A stretch of 64,000 nt of DNA. It comes from Bog-473 sp963719485. Lineage in GTDB: Bacteria; Actinomycetota; Acidimicrobiia; Acidimicrobiales; RAAP-2. The notes under the pieces were generated by a model. It made no database searches, was not told where the DNA came from, and saw only the letters and a list, made by a program, of their open reading frames with translations. Positions 1 through 9,044 of this stretch are shown here, piece after piece (position 1 is the stretch's first letter; each line of letters opens with the position of its first letter). A program made the position numbers and the translations under genes. Location: the NCBI GenBank assembly GCA_963719485.1, contig OY970387.1, positions 1,550,001-1,614,000 on the forward strand. Reading direction: 5' to 3'.

Positions 1-101
1 GGGACGATCGCTGCACCCGCCGTGTCGTGAGCGATTGCCGGGAGGAACATCGCCACCGTTCCGATCGCGAGAAAAACGGCGGCTTTACGTGCAACAGGCA
101 T
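1..101 (-). CDS. Exported protein, N-terminal fragment (runs off left edge)
   Basis: Only the first 33 codons are present. They begin at an ATG at 101 on the minus strand, and a GAGGA ribosome site lies about 9 bases upstream. The peptide starts MPVARKAAVFLAIGTVAMFL and continues PAIAHDTAGA, a classic signal peptide: basic start, hydrophobic core, small residues near a cleavage site. It lies downstream of the RegX3/SenX3 pair on the same strand, so a phosphate-binding PstS-type protein is possible. That is context only; no domain is visible in the fragment. Confidence 0.55.
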   Translation of the reverse strand, partial: MPVARKAAVFLAIGTVAMFLPAIAHDTAGAAIV

Positions 102-228
102 GAACCATCCTCAAGAGTTGGTCGGAGCGGGCGAGTGTTCCAGAGGCCGCGCATGGGGAGCAACCTGACGCCGGCGTCACGGCGCAAAACCTGCGCGCCG
201 GACGGACTTTGGCGGACCGAGCGACGCG

Positions 229-1005
229 TCAGGCGGCCGCGAATCTGTAGCCCACGCCGCGCACGGTCGTGATGAGCACCGGCGTCGAGGGATCGGCCTC
301 GATCCGGGAGCGCAACCGCTTGATGTGCACGTCGAGCGTCTTCGTGTCGCCGATGTAGTCGGTGCCCCACACGCGGTCGATGAGCACGTCGCGGGTGAGC
401 ACGCGTCCGGAGTTCTCGACGAGCAGGCGCAGCAGCTCGAACTCCTTGCGACGCAGGTGGACCTCATCACCGCGCACGAACACGCGGCGCTGGTCGAAGT
501 CGACCTTGATCCCGTTGGACTCCCAGATGCCGTCGGTGCCGAACTCGACGGAGCCCGCAGCGTCAGTGGCCTCGGAGCCGCCGGGTGCGCGCCGCAGGAC
601 GGCGCGCATGCGCGCCACGAGCTCGCGCAGTCGGTAGGGCTTGGTCACGTAGTCGTCGGCGCCGACCTCGAGCGCGACGACCGTGTCGATCTCGGCGCCC
701 TTGGCCGTGACCATGATGATGGGGACCTGCGAGCGCGTCCGGATGGCCCGGCACACGTCGATGCCCGACAGCTTGGGCAGCATGAGGTCGAGCAGAAGGA
801 TGTCGGGCCCGGTCTCGTCGAAGAGCTGCAGGGCCTCGTTGCCGTCGCGGGCCACGGTCACCCGGAAGCCCTCGTTGCTCAGGCCGATCACCAGCGCCTC
901 GATGAAGGACTCTTCGTCCTCGGCCAGCAGCACCTTGACGGGTCCCTCGCCGGGCGACGTGCGTCCTGCCTTCTTGGCGGGCTTTGCCGCGACCACCTTG
1001 CTCAC
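229..1005 (-). CDS. regX3: Response regulator, RegX3/PhoB type
   Basis: OmpR-family DNA-binding response regulator of 258 residues. The receiver domain covers about residues 24-140, with acidic pocket D30, phospho-acceptor D73 in LLLDLMLP, T100 and K122. A C-terminal winged helix ends in TTVRGVGYRF. The receiver and the GDTKTLDVHIKRLRSRIEADP stretch closely follow mycobacterial RegX3. The start is a GTG whose first bases overlap the kinase stop codon (GTGA), so the two genes are translationally coupled. An N-terminal Lys/Ala-rich extension of about 22 residues precedes the receiver. The family controls phosphate-starvation genes; that role here is inferred. Confidence 0.9.
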   Translation of the reverse strand: MSKVVAAKPAKKAGRTSPGEGPVKVLLAEDEESFIEALVIGLSNEGFRVTVARDGNEALQLFDETGPDILLLDLMLPKLSGIDVCRAIRTRSQVPIIMVTAKGAEIDTVVALEVGADDYVTKPYRLRELVARMRAVLRRAPGGSEATDAAGSVEFGTDGIWESNGIKVDFDQRRVFVRGDEVHLRRKEFELLRLLVENSGRVLTRDVLIDRVWGTDYIGDTKTLDVHIKRLRSRIEADPSTPVLITTVRGVGYRFAAA

Positions 1006-2591
1006 GCGACGCGCTCCGCCTGCACCGGCAGCACGAGGGTGAAGGTGGACCCCTCGCCCTCCCGCGACTCGACGTCGACCCACCCTTGATGGTTGTTGGC
1101 GACGTGGCGCACGATGGAGAGGCCGAGCCCGGTACCGCCGGTGTCGCGGCTGCGCCCGTGGTCGACGCGGTAGAAGCGCTCGAAGATGCGATCGAGGTCT
1201 CGGGCCGGAATGCCGACGCCGTGGTCCTGCACCGACAGCCGCACGTTGTCCCGCTCCTCGATGCGCCAATTGGGCGAGGTCGCCGCGGCGCTGTCCGCCG
1301 GACCGGTTCCGGCGGTGTCACCCTCGGCCGTGATCACCGGCGGCACGGGCATGGTCGGCGCGGTGGTGCCGGTGGCGGCCGAGGCGCCGGGGGCGGATTG
1401 CCCCAGCGACGAGTACTGGTCGAGGATCTCGGGGGTGAAGACCGGTTCCACCGGGCTCTCCCCGGGCGCGGCCGCCGCGTTGCCGTCCGTCGTGGTGTCG
1501 CCGGTCACCGCGGGGAATTCGCCGGTCACCGGGCCGGTTCCGTGCTCGTCGCCGTCGAGGGCTCCCGCGACGGAGGGGTGGCTCAGGTTGGGGTTGAAGC
1601 GCTGCACCGCGCCGGTCACGACCACCTTGGAGTTGTCGTAGGAGTAGGTGATGGCGTTCTCGAGGAGGGCGTGCATGGCCGAGACGAGCTGGCGCCGGTC
1701 GCCCAACACGGCGACCGGCGGGGAGGGTTCGTGCAGCACGATCTCAATGCCCCGCTGGTCCGCCGTCGCGCGCACGCGCTCGATGGCGTCGGCCATCACC
1801 AGGTTCACGAGCACCGGCTCGCGGGGCGGCGCCTCCTCGGACTCGATGCGGGAGAGGTCGAGCAGGTCGTCGATGATGCGGCTGACGCGGAAGGCCTCGT
1901 TGTGGATGCGACCGGCCAGACGCTGCGCCACGTCGGGGTCAGGCTCGGAGACCAGCGTCTCGGCCAGGAGCCCGAGCGCGCCCATCGGCGTCTTGAGCTC
2001 GTGGCTGACGTTGGCCACGAAGTCGCGCCGGATCTCCTCGAGCCGGCGTCGCTCCGAGACGTCCTCAATCAACGCGATCACTCCGAGCGGCCGGCGCCCG
2101 TCGTCGATCTGGCGGGCGCGCACCTGCAGGGTGCGCCGGGGCGGGCCGTAGAGATCGAGGGTGCGCTCCGCCGAGCCCTCGTGCCAGGCGTCCTCCAGGA
2201 CGTCGGTCACCGCCTGTGCGGCGAGGGCGTCGCCGTGGCGGCTGACCATCAAGGCATTCGCGCGACCGTTGCGGTAGATCACCGCGCCGTTCTCGTCGCA
2301 CAGCACCACGCCCTGGGTGAGCGTGTCGAGCGAGCGCCGGAGGCGGATGGCGTCGGAGCTCGACTCGGTCACAGCCTGTGCGGCACCACCGGTCACCTGC
2401 TCCAGATAGGCCAGGGAGGTCTCGACGTTGTACTCGTCCTTGGGCGGGTCGAGCCCGAGGCGGGTTCCGAGCGAGGCGAGGCGCTGCGAGATGGCCCGCC
2501 GGCCCGAGCGCCGCCCGAGGAGGGCGGCGACGAAGCCGACGGCCACGCACACGGCCACGGCGATCACAATGAGCAGGACCTCCTGGGTCAT
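1002..2591 (-). CDS. senX3: Sensor histidine kinase, SenX3 type, with a large insertion in its ATPase domain
   Basis: Membrane histidine kinase of 529 residues. One transmembrane helix (about 5-25) is followed by a PAS-like region (about 85-180) and the phospho-acceptor helix RRDFVANVSHELKTP with H197. The ATP-binding domain has its N box at N312, G1 box DHGVGIP at 456-462 and G2 box GGTGLG at 485-490. Mycobacterial SenX3 has the same order. Unusually, about 117 residues (331-447) rich in Ala, Thr, Pro, Gly and Asp sit between the N and G1 boxes, where SenX3 has only a short link. The ATG at 2591 is chosen because the membrane helix starts right after it and a GGGGGAAG precedes it. Confidence 0.9.
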   Translation of the reverse strand: MTQEVLLIVIAVAVCVAVGFVAALLGRRSGRRAISQRLASLGTRLGLDPPKDEYNVETSLAYLEQVTGGAAQAVTESSSDAIRLRRSLDTLTQGVVLCDENGAVIYRNGRANALMVSRHGDALAAQAVTDVLEDAWHEGSAERTLDLYGPPRRTLQVRARQIDDGRRPLGVIALIEDVSERRRLEEIRRDFVANVSHELKTPMGALGLLAETLVSEPDPDVAQRLAGRIHNEAFRVSRIIDDLLDLSRIESEEAPPREPVLVNLVMADAIERVRATADQRGIEIVLHEPSPPVAVLGDRRQLVSAMHALLENAITYSYDNSKVVVTGAVQRFNPNLSHPSVAGALDGDEHGTGPVTGEFPAVTGDTTTDGNAAAAPGESPVEPVFTPEILDQYSSLGQSAPGASAATGTTAPTMPVPPVITAEGDTAGTGPADSAAATSPNWRIEERDNVRLSVQDHGVGIPARDLDRIFERFYRVDHGRSRDTGGTGLGLSIVRHVANNHQGWVDVESREGEGSTFTLVLPVQAERVA

Positions 2592-2887
2592 GCTCAGATT
2601 GACTTCCCCCGGCCCGCTCAACAGCACGCCCCCAATATGACAGGGCTGGAGCGTGCCGAGCGAACGGCTCGGCCAGGCCCGACGCAGGTCTCGCCCGCCT
2701 TTTGGTGGCCGCTGCCAGGACCAGCGCCCCTGAGCTGCCCCTTCTGCAACCCCCGGCGCGCGCGCCGCGCACCGCCCGCCCGCCCGGCGCGTCGGAAGGA
2801 ACGCCAAAAGTGCGTCGCGGTGAACCGTTCTCCGCCCGAACGGCGTCCCGGAGGGTCCGGCGCCGGCAGTCTCCACGGAGGGCACCC
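2592..2887. other. Intergenic region between senX3 and the conjugation-like cluster
   Basis: About 296 bases between two divergent units. It should hold both promoters. I see no clear -10/-35 pair, no Pho-box repeat and no convincing gene. A GGAGGG ribosome site just before 2888 serves the small membrane protein. The extreme GC-rich stretch around 2755-2800 is low in information. Confidence 0.5.
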
Positions 2888-3181
2888 ATGGTCGTCTGGC
2901 ACCTGGCCGATGTCTCGCTGAACCCGAGCGTGAACGCGCTCCCCGGTGGCGGGACCCTGCAGGAACTGACCAACGGGCTCGGCGCCTGGGCCCTCATCGC
3001 GGCGCTGGCCGGGTTGCTCATCGGCGCCGCCGCCTGGGCCCTGGGCGTCCACGCCCAGAATTTCCAGCAGTCGATGGTCGGGCGCCGGGCCGTGCTCGTC
3101 TCGGGGTTGGCGGCCCTCCTGATCGGCGCCGCGCCACCGATCGTCAACTTCTTCTTCCACACCGGGACCAACCTGCACTGA
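2888..3181 (+). CDS. Small two-helix membrane protein of the conjugation-like cluster (DUF6112/TrbC-like)
   Basis: Protein of 97 residues with two hydrophobic helices, about 32-55 and 68-90, separated by a short polar loop. Size, topology and position just before a TrbL-like gene match the small pilin-like or DUF6112 proteins that head actinobacterial type IV secretion clusters. Assignment rests on topology and neighbourhood; no catalytic motif is expected. The ATG at 2888 is preceded by GGAGGG. The next gene starts 3 bases after its stop. Confidence 0.65.
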   Translation: MVVWHLADVSLNPSVNALPGGGTLQELTNGLGAWALIAALAGLLIGAAAWALGVHAQNFQQSMVGRRAVLVSGLAALLIGAAPPIVNFFFHTGTNLH

Positions 3182-3184
3182 TCG

Positions 3185-4738
3185 ATGCTCGCCGCCGGTT
3201 GTACCGGTCTCGACGCGCTCAACCCGATCTGCCAGGCCGGCAGCATCGGCGGCTCGATCGCGTCCTCGGGCTTCCAGACGGTCCTCAGCGGGATCAGCCA
3301 GTGGGTGGCCAGCGGTGCGGAGTGGCTGCTGGGCCAGATCGGCGACGTGCTGAGCTCCACCACGACGGTGGACGTGGGTGCCACCTGGTTCCGCTCCCAC
3401 TACGGCCAGATGACGGCGCTGGCCGGCGTGGTGATCCTCCCGATGTTGCTGGCCTCCACCCTGCAGGCCGTGGTGCGCCAGAACCCGGGGCAGCTCGTCC
3501 GCACCTTCCTCGTCCAGCTCCCGATGGCGTTGTTGCTGGCGGTGGTGGCGGTCCAGATCGTCATCCTGAGTCTCTCCGCCACCGACGCCATGAGCGACGC
3601 CGTGGCGGGGGGCACCAACGCGGACGTCAACTCCCTCCTGACCGGCGTCACGTCCGGGTTGGTCGCTGCCGCAGCCGACCCGACGATCGCCAGCTTCGTG
3701 CTCCTGCTCATCGCGTTGCTCGTCGCCGTGGCGTCCTTCGTGCTCTGGTTGGAGCTGCTCATCCGCGCGGCCGCGGTCTACGTCGCCGTGCTGTTCCTGC
3801 CGCTCGCCCTCGCCACGCTGGTCTGGCCGGCGGTGTCCCACTGGTGCCGGCGGCTGGTCGAGACGCTGGCCGCGCTCATCCTGTCCAAGTTCGTGATCGT
3901 GGCGACGTTGAGCCTGGCGGCCGGTGCCGTGTCCTCGGGCACGGCCGGGTCCGGCACCCACGGGTCGGGCTTCTCCTCTGTGCTGGGCGGCGGCGCGCTA
4001 CTCGTGATGGCCACGTTCGTCCCCTTCGCCATCCTCCGCATGATCCCGGCCGTCGAGGCGGGTGCCGTCGGGCATCTCGACGGGCTGCGGGAGCGGGGGA
4101 CGGCGGCCGTGACCCGACCGGCCAGAACGGCGGCGAACCATGCGCTGCACGAGGGGCTGGGCGCACTCGGTGACAAGCGGGTGCTGGCCCAGTCCGCGGC
4201 GGCGGTCGCTGGCGGGGCGGCCGCGGCAGGGGCCGCGGGAGCGGCAGGGGCTGCAGGGGCGGCGGGGGCTGCAGGGGCGGCGGGCGCGGACGAAGGGGCA
4301 GATCAAGAGGGTGGCGGAGCCTCGGGTGTACGCATGGCCGATGGTGATCCGGGGTCGCAACGGGCCTATGACGACTTGGTCGCTTCGGGCATCAGGCCGA
4401 AGCCCAAAGGGCCGAAGCCGCTTCTGGCCCGGCCCACCCCGGCGTCGGATTCGGGTTCCGCCGAAGAGGGTGCCGATCGGGGCGCCGAATCGAGGGCAAC
4501 TGGGTTCGAGTCGGACCCGGCCCAGCGGGTCGGGGCTCGGCGCAGCTACGGGTTGGAGGCACGCATCGGGCCCGCCACACCCGAGGACGTCTGGATGTGG
4601 GAAGGCGTCCCACCGGGCCGGGGCCTGATCCGCAGATACGAACCCGGGGAGAGGCGGTACTACATGGGTGACGACGGGGGACCCTCTCTCAAGGAGCTGC
4701 CGCCCGCGTGGCCGCCGGGCCAGGGTCCCGAGTCGTGA
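3185..4738 (+). CDS. TrbL/VirB6-like polytopic membrane protein
   Basis: Protein of 517 residues. The first 290 or so carry about six hydrophobic segments, separated by the amphipathic loops typical of TrbL/VirB6 inner-membrane channel components (for example around 75-95, 108-130, 170-195 and 195-220). The remainder is soluble and low in complexity: an Ala/Gly repeat (about residues 340-370) and then a charged, Pro-rich tail. It sits between a small membrane protein and an SCO6880-like protein, the usual order in actinobacterial conjugation clusters. Its stop codon overlaps the GTG of the next gene. The tail is probably cytoplasmic and disordered; that part is inference. Confidence 0.75.
   Translation: MLAAGCTGLDALNPICQAGSIGGSIASSGFQTVLSGISQWVASGAEWLLGQIGDVLSSTTTVDVGATWFRSHYGQMTALAGVVILPMLLASTLQAVVRQNPGQLVRTFLVQLPMALLLAVVAVQIVILSLSATDAMSDAVAGGTNADVNSLLTGVTSGLVAAAADPTIASFVLLLIALLVAVASFVLWLELLIRAAAVYVAVLFLPLALATLVWPAVSHWCRRLVETLAALILSKFVIVATLSLAAGAVSSGTAGSGTHGSGFSSVLGGGALLVMATFVPFAILRMIPAVEAGAVGHLDGLRERGTAAVTRPARTAANHALHEGLGALGDKRVLAQSAAAVAGGAAAAGAAGAAGAAGAAGAAGAAGADEGADQEGGGASGVRMADGDPGSQRAYDDLVASGIRPKPKGPKPLLARPTPASDSGSAEEGADRGAESRATGFESDPAQRVGARRSYGLEARIGPATPEDVWMWEGVPPGRGLIRRYEPGERRYYMGDDGGPSLKELPPAWPPGQGPES
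4204..4290 (+). repeat. In-frame GC-rich tandem repeat coding Ala-Ala-Gly
   Basis: Imperfect repeats of about 9 bases (gcaggggcg/gctgcaggg type) encode repeated Ala-Ala-Gly triplets in the TrbL-like protein. The unit GGGGCTGCAGGGGCGGCG recurs almost exactly. Length variation between strains is likely for such a tract. Confidence 0.75.
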
Positions 4739-6096
4739 GCGGCGAGCGCGGGTCGCGCTACCGGTTCGGACCCCGTGAGCGGGGCGGCGTGTTGGCAGGC
4801 TGGCGCGCCGGTCAGATACTCACGGTGGCCGTGGGACTCGTCTTCGGTGTGCTCGTGCTGCGCTGGGAGCCCAACGCGGTGGGTGTGGCGTCGGCCGTCG
4901 GCATCCTCGTCCTCTACGGCGCGCTGGCGACCGTACCGGTGGCCGGGCGGACCGGCGACGAGTGGCTGCCCGTGGTTGTGTGCTGGGGTACCCGCCGTGC
5001 GGGCATGCGGGGTCCCGCACGTCTCGGCGCGCTGCGCGGGATGCGCCTTCTGCGCGCCGGTTGGCAGGACATGGGCGTGGTGCACGACCGCGCGGCGCGA
5101 ACCCTGACGGCGGCGGTCTCGCTGCGCGGCCGGAGCTTCGCGCTGCTGGGCGCGGACGAGCAGGACCGCCGGGTCGGTGCCTGGGCCTCGCTGCTCGCCT
5201 CGTTGGCCCGCGAGGGCTCGCCGGTGCACCGTATGCAGTGGGTGGCGGCGTCCTTCCCCGACGACGGCCAAGGGTTGCGGTCGTACCTCGCCACCGACGC
5301 GGCGCCCGACGCGGCGTCGACCTGCACCGCCTCGTATGACGCGCTGCTCACCGACATGGACTCGCACACCTGTGGCCACGACGTCGTCCTCGCCGTGCAG
5401 GTGCGCCAGAACAGGTCCGTCGAAGTCGGGTGCGCCGCCCTGGCCCGGGAGATGGCCTCGCTCGTCCGCCTGCTGGCCGACGCCGACGTGCAGGTCGAGT
5501 CCGTCCTCTCGGCCGATGATCTCGCCCGGCAGCTGCTCCGCACGTACGAGCCGCATGGCGCCGCGGCCGGTTCCCCGCCGGCGCAGGACCACTGGCCCAT
5601 GGCCATGGAGGAGCGCTGGTCGGACGTGCGGGTCGACGGGATGGTCCACGCCACCTTCTGGGTGGCGGAATGGCCGCGCGTCGAGGTGCGCAGCGACTTC
5701 CTGGCACCCGTCCTCCTCGGCGCAGCCCGCTCGACGTTCGCAGTGGTGATGGAGCCGCTCGGCCCCGATGCGGCGGTGCGCAAGGTGGAGGCGTCGCGGA
5801 CGGCGGACCTTGCCGACGCCGAGCTACGCCGGCGCGGGGGCTTCGTCTCGACCGCCCGCCATGCCCGCGAGTCCGAGGTCCTGGCGCGCCGTGAGGCGGA
5901 GCTCGCCGAGGGCCACGCCTCCTTTCGCTACTCGGGCTTCGTCACGGTGTCGGCGCCGAGCGAAGAGGAGCTGGTGGCGGCGTGCGACGTCGTGCAGCAC
6001 GCTGCGGGGCAGAGCCGTCTGGCTCTGCGGCGGCTCTACGGCGACCAGGCGTCGGCGTACACGTGCACGCTGCCGCTCTGCCGCGGGCTGCGGTGA
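4735..6096 (+). CDS. SCO6880/PrgI-like conjugation membrane protein
   Basis: Protein of 453 residues. An N-terminal RYRFGPRERGG motif is followed by two adjacent transmembrane helices (about residues 24-42 and 48-64) and a long soluble domain rich in Arg and Ala. This is the architecture of SCO6880-family proteins, whose N-terminus resembles PrgI/VirB3 and whose soluble part resembles the N-terminal region of VirB4. The following ATPase gene lacks that region, so the two may act as a split VirB3-VirB4. The start is taken as the GTG overlapping the TrbL stop; an in-frame GTG lies 27 bases upstream. Confidence 0.75.
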   Translation: MSGERGSRYRFGPRERGGVLAGWRAGQILTVAVGLVFGVLVLRWEPNAVGVASAVGILVLYGALATVPVAGRTGDEWLPVVVCWGTRRAGMRGPARLGALRGMRLLRAGWQDMGVVHDRAARTLTAAVSLRGRSFALLGADEQDRRVGAWASLLASLAREGSPVHRMQWVAASFPDDGQGLRSYLATDAAPDAASTCTASYDALLTDMDSHTCGHDVVLAVQVRQNRSVEVGCAALAREMASLVRLLADADVQVESVLSADDLARQLLRTYEPHGAAAGSPPAQDHWPMAMEERWSDVRVDGMVHATFWVAEWPRVEVRSDFLAPVLLGAARSTFAVVMEPLGPDAAVRKVEASRTADLADAELRRRGGFVSTARHARESEVLARREAELAEGHASFRYSGFVTVSAPSEEELVAACDVVQHAAGQSRLALRRLYGDQASAYTCTLPLCRGLR

Positions 6097-6124
6097 CGCC
6101 GACGCGTCCACCTACGATGACCCC

Positions 6125-7738
6125 ATGCCGTCACGCCCAGATCCGGGCCCGCTCGCGGCGGGTGATGCGCAGCGACCCGGTGTCCCCCGCAATGTGGTCG
6201 TGCTCCTGCTCGACAGCCTCAACCGCCACATGCTCGGCAGCTACGGCGGCACGGAGTTCGCCACGCCGCATCTCGACGCCTTCGCCCGGGAGCGCGCCGT
6301 CCGCTTCACCTCGCACGTCACCGGCTCGCTCCCGTGCATGCCGGCGCGCCACGACATTCTGTGCGGGTCCCTCGACTTCCTGTGGCGGCCCTGGGGCTCC
6401 ATCGAGGTCTGGGAGGAGCCCATCACGCAACAGCTCCGGCGGGCCGGCGTCACCACCATGCTGGTGTCGGATCACCCGCATCTCTTCGAGGTGGGCGGGG
6501 AGAACTACCACACCGACTTCAGCGCTTGGGATTACGTGCGCGGGCACGAGGGTGACCCGTGGCGCACGTACCCCGACCCGAGCGCCATCGGATCGCCCGC
6601 CCTGCCCGCCCGCGGGGGCGGGTGGTTCTTTCGCGACCGGATGGGCTGGGCGGAGGCGGAGGACCGGCCCTACGACCGCTCGCGCACGTTCTTCCGCGCC
6701 GAGGAGGACTTCCCGGGCCCGAAGACGATGCGGACCGCCGCCGGCTGGCTGCGCGACGGCGCGCCGGGCGACGCCCCGTTCCTGTTGTTCGTCGACGAGT
6801 TCGACCCCCACGAGCCGTTCGACACCCCCGAGCCTTGGGCCGGGCGCTACGACCCGGACTGGGAGGGCGAGCTGCTCATCTGGCCCCCCTATGACGTCGG
6901 GGCCGTGGCGCAGGGGCGCCTGAGCGAGCGGGAGGGCCGGCAGATCCGCGCCAACTACGGCGCCAAGCTCAGCATGATCGACCACTGGGTGGGCGAGGTG
7001 TTCGCCGCGCTCGACGAGCGCGGGCTGTGGGACTCGACCGCGGTCATCGTGTGCACGGACCACGGCCACTATCTCGGCGAGAAGGACATCTGGGGCAAGC
7101 CGGGCGTCATGCAGTACGAGTCGCTCGGCCACATCCCGCTGCTCGTGCACTGGCCGGGGTTGCCCGGCGGGACGGAATGTGCCGCGCTGACGACCAACGT
7201 CGACATCAACGCCACCATTGCCGACGTGTTCGGGGTGCCGCATTGCGCCGGCACCCATGGGGCATCGCTCGCCCCTCTGGTCCGGGGGGAGGCCGCGGCG
7301 GTGCGGGAGTGGGCCATCGGCGGGGTCTACGGGAACTGGGTGCGGGTGACGGACGGCCGGAGCAAGTACGCCCGCGGCGCCGACGGGCAGAACTTCCCGC
7401 TCTCCATGTGGTCGAACCGCTGGTCCACCATGACCGTGCACGGGCTGGAGGACGCGGTCCGCCTCCCCCCACCCGATCGGCGGGCCCGGCTCGACTTCAT
7501 GCCGGGCTCCGACGTTCCCGTCATCCGCCAGCCCTTCGAGCCCGGCGACCGCCTGCCGTTCTGGGTCGGGCGCGGTGCGGTCGACGCGCATTTCCTCTTC
7601 GACCTCGACCAGGATCCGGGCGAGGACGAGAACCTCGTCGGCACCGCGGTCGAGGCGGACATGGTGGAGCTGTTGCGCCACGCGTTGGTTTCGGTCGATG
7701 CACCGGGTGAGCAGCTCGAACGGCTGGGCATCGCGTGA
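6125..7738 (+). CDS. Type I sulfatase, formylglycine type
   Basis: Protein of 537 residues of the alkaline phosphatase/sulfatase superfamily. The signature C-M-P-A-R at 71-75 fits the C-x-P-x-R formylglycine motif, so C71 should be converted to formylglycine. Metal-binding residues are visible in the N-terminal VVLLLDSLN (D30) and in CTDHGHYLGEKD in the second half. No signal peptide is seen, so the enzyme is probably cytoplasmic. It would hydrolyse a sulfate ester; the substrate is unknown. It interrupts the conjugation-like genes and sits just before a Nudix gene. The maturase is not in this window. Confidence 0.85.
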   Translation: MPSRPDPGPLAAGDAQRPGVPRNVVVLLLDSLNRHMLGSYGGTEFATPHLDAFARERAVRFTSHVTGSLPCMPARHDILCGSLDFLWRPWGSIEVWEEPITQQLRRAGVTTMLVSDHPHLFEVGGENYHTDFSAWDYVRGHEGDPWRTYPDPSAIGSPALPARGGGWFFRDRMGWAEAEDRPYDRSRTFFRAEEDFPGPKTMRTAAGWLRDGAPGDAPFLLFVDEFDPHEPFDTPEPWAGRYDPDWEGELLIWPPYDVGAVAQGRLSEREGRQIRANYGAKLSMIDHWVGEVFAALDERGLWDSTAVIVCTDHGHYLGEKDIWGKPGVMQYESLGHIPLLVHWPGLPGGTECAALTTNVDINATIADVFGVPHCAGTHGASLAPLVRGEAAAVREWAIGGVYGNWVRVTDGRSKYARGADGQNFPLSMWSNRWSTMTVHGLEDAVRLPPPDRRARLDFMPGSDVPVIRQPFEPGDRLPFWVGRGAVDAHFLFDLDQDPGEDENLVGTAVEADMVELLRHALVSVDAPGEQLERLGIA

Positions 7739-7757
7739 GCGACGGCGGTGGCGACGG

Positions 7758-8237
7758 GTGACGCTGGCCGGCGACGAACTGCCGTTCGTCCTGCCCCGGA
7801 TCCCGGCGTCGGCCGGCGCGCTGATCTTCGACGAGCGGGGCCGGCTGCTCGTCGCCAACCCGACCTACAAGGCGCACTGGACGATCCCGGGTGGGATCAT
7901 GGAGGCGGACGGCGAGACGCCCTGGGAGGCCTGCCGGCGCGAGGTGGGCGAGGAGGTCGGCCTGACGGTCGCGCACGGACGACTGGCTGCGGTCGACTTC
8001 CTCCGGCCCAAGCCCTCCAAACCGGGTGGCATGCGGTTCCTCTTCGACTGCGGCGTGCTGTCCGATGCGGTGCTCGCCTCCATCACCCTGCAAGAGGAGG
8101 AGCTGTCCGAGCACCGGATGCTCGATCCGGGGGAGGCGCTCGCCCTCCTCAGTGGCCCGCTGCGCCGCCGCGTCGGCGCGGCCCTGGCGGCCGGGGCCGT
8201 GTGCGTCTATCTGGAGGACGGGCGACCGGTCCTCTGA
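7758..8237 (+). CDS. Nudix hydrolase
   Basis: Protein of 159 residues with a clear Nudix box running from the glycines of TIPGGIMEADGE to CRREVGEEVGL, including the R-E-x-x-E-E core that binds magnesium. Nudix enzymes hydrolyse nucleoside diphosphates linked to another group; the substrate cannot be read from sequence. The GTG at 7758 is the first usable start in frame and lies 19 bases after the sulfatase stop, so the two genes are probably co-transcribed. It faces the DUF1275 gene across a hairpin. Confidence 0.85.
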   Translation: MTLAGDELPFVLPRIPASAGALIFDERGRLLVANPTYKAHWTIPGGIMEADGETPWEACRREVGEEVGLTVAHGRLAAVDFLRPKPSKPGGMRFLFDCGVLSDAVLASITLQEEELSEHRMLDPGEALALLSGPLRRRVGAALAAGAVCVYLEDGRPVL

Positions 8238-8262
8238 CCGCGCCGGTGGCGATGGGCCGGCG
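8237..8262. terminator. Hairpin between convergent Nudix and DUF1275 genes
   Basis: CGCCGG (8241-8246) pairs with CCGGCG (8257-8262), and an outer ACCG/CGGT extension adds to it with one bulge. It lies in the 28-base gap between two convergent stop codons, where a shared terminator is expected. There is no T run. Confidence 0.45.
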
Positions 8263-8265
8263 GTG

Positions 8266-8955
8266 TTATCGGGCGAGACCGAGCTCGAGCGGCGCCTCCC
8301 GGTAGAAGAACACGGCAGCGGCGACGACGATGCCGGCGGCGATGCCGAGCGACCAGGTCGTGCCGGCATGCAGCACGAGGAGGGCGCCCACGAGTGCGCC
8401 GCCGAACAGCGACACCACCGACGTCAGGCCGAGTCGCGCGTGCGGGTTGCCGCCGCCGGCGAGGGGTGAACCCGACGCCAGCCTCGTCAAGGTCGTGGTG
8501 AGCACCGTCGTGGACATGTCGGGAACGCCGATGTGACGGACGGCGGCATTCCGGATCCCGATGCCGACGGCGAGGAGGGCGATGACGGTGTAGCGCGGCC
8601 ACCCGGTGCCGATCGCCGCGACCGTGCCGGACACGATCGTCGCCGCGGACGTGGAGCCCGCCTCGATCACCATCACCACGAGGAGCAGGCTCCGTTGGGG
8701 ACTGATCTTGTGCACGAGGCGACCCCCGACGACGGCGCCGGCGAGGAACGCTCCCAGGGCACAGAGGCTCGCCGCCACGGAGAACCCGGGGGCACCCGCC
8801 GCGGCGAACCCGACCAGGGCCACGTTGCCGGTCATGTTGGCCGTGAACACGTGACCGAGGCCGAGGAAGCTCACGGCGTCGACGAAGCCGCTGACGACGG
8901 TGAGGGCGGCCAGCGTCACCACGAGGGGCTGAGGCGGACGATCGGGCTCGCTCAT
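8266..8955 (-). CDS. DUF1275 (YoaK-type) membrane protein
   Basis: Protein of 229 residues with about six hydrophobic helices. The N-terminal block VSGFVDAVSFLGLGHVFTANMTGN is the hallmark of the YoaK/DUF1275 family, and a GGALVGALL-type helix pair lies near the end. The function of the family is not established; some members are annotated as permease-like. It is transcribed against the surrounding conjugation-like genes, a sign that the sulfatase-Nudix-DUF1275 block was inserted or rearranged there. Confidence 0.85.
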   Translation of the reverse strand: MSEPDRPPQPLVVTLAALTVVSGFVDAVSFLGLGHVFTANMTGNVALVGFAAAGAPGFSVAASLCALGAFLAGAVVGGRLVHKISPQRSLLLVVMVIEAGSTSAATIVSGTVAAIGTGWPRYTVIALLAVGIGIRNAAVRHIGVPDMSTTVLTTTLTRLASGSPLAGGGNPHARLGLTSVVSLFGGALVGALLVLHAGTTWSLGIAAGIVVAAAVFFYREAPLELGLAR

Positions 8956-9044
8956 CTGCGCTCCACCTTCCTCGCGACCGGCGACGGTGCGTTCCGCTCA
9001 AGGTAACGGAGCGTCCGCACGGCCCCGGCGACCGTTCACCAGCC

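Noticed and set aside
984..2921. Long plus-strand frame antisense to the SenX3-like kinase
   Set aside because: Composition-driven shadow in GC-rich DNA; no domain, and the opposite strand has a complete kinase.
4204..4290. CRISPR-like or regulatory repeat array
   Set aside because: The repeats have no spacers, are in frame and simply encode an Ala-Gly tract.
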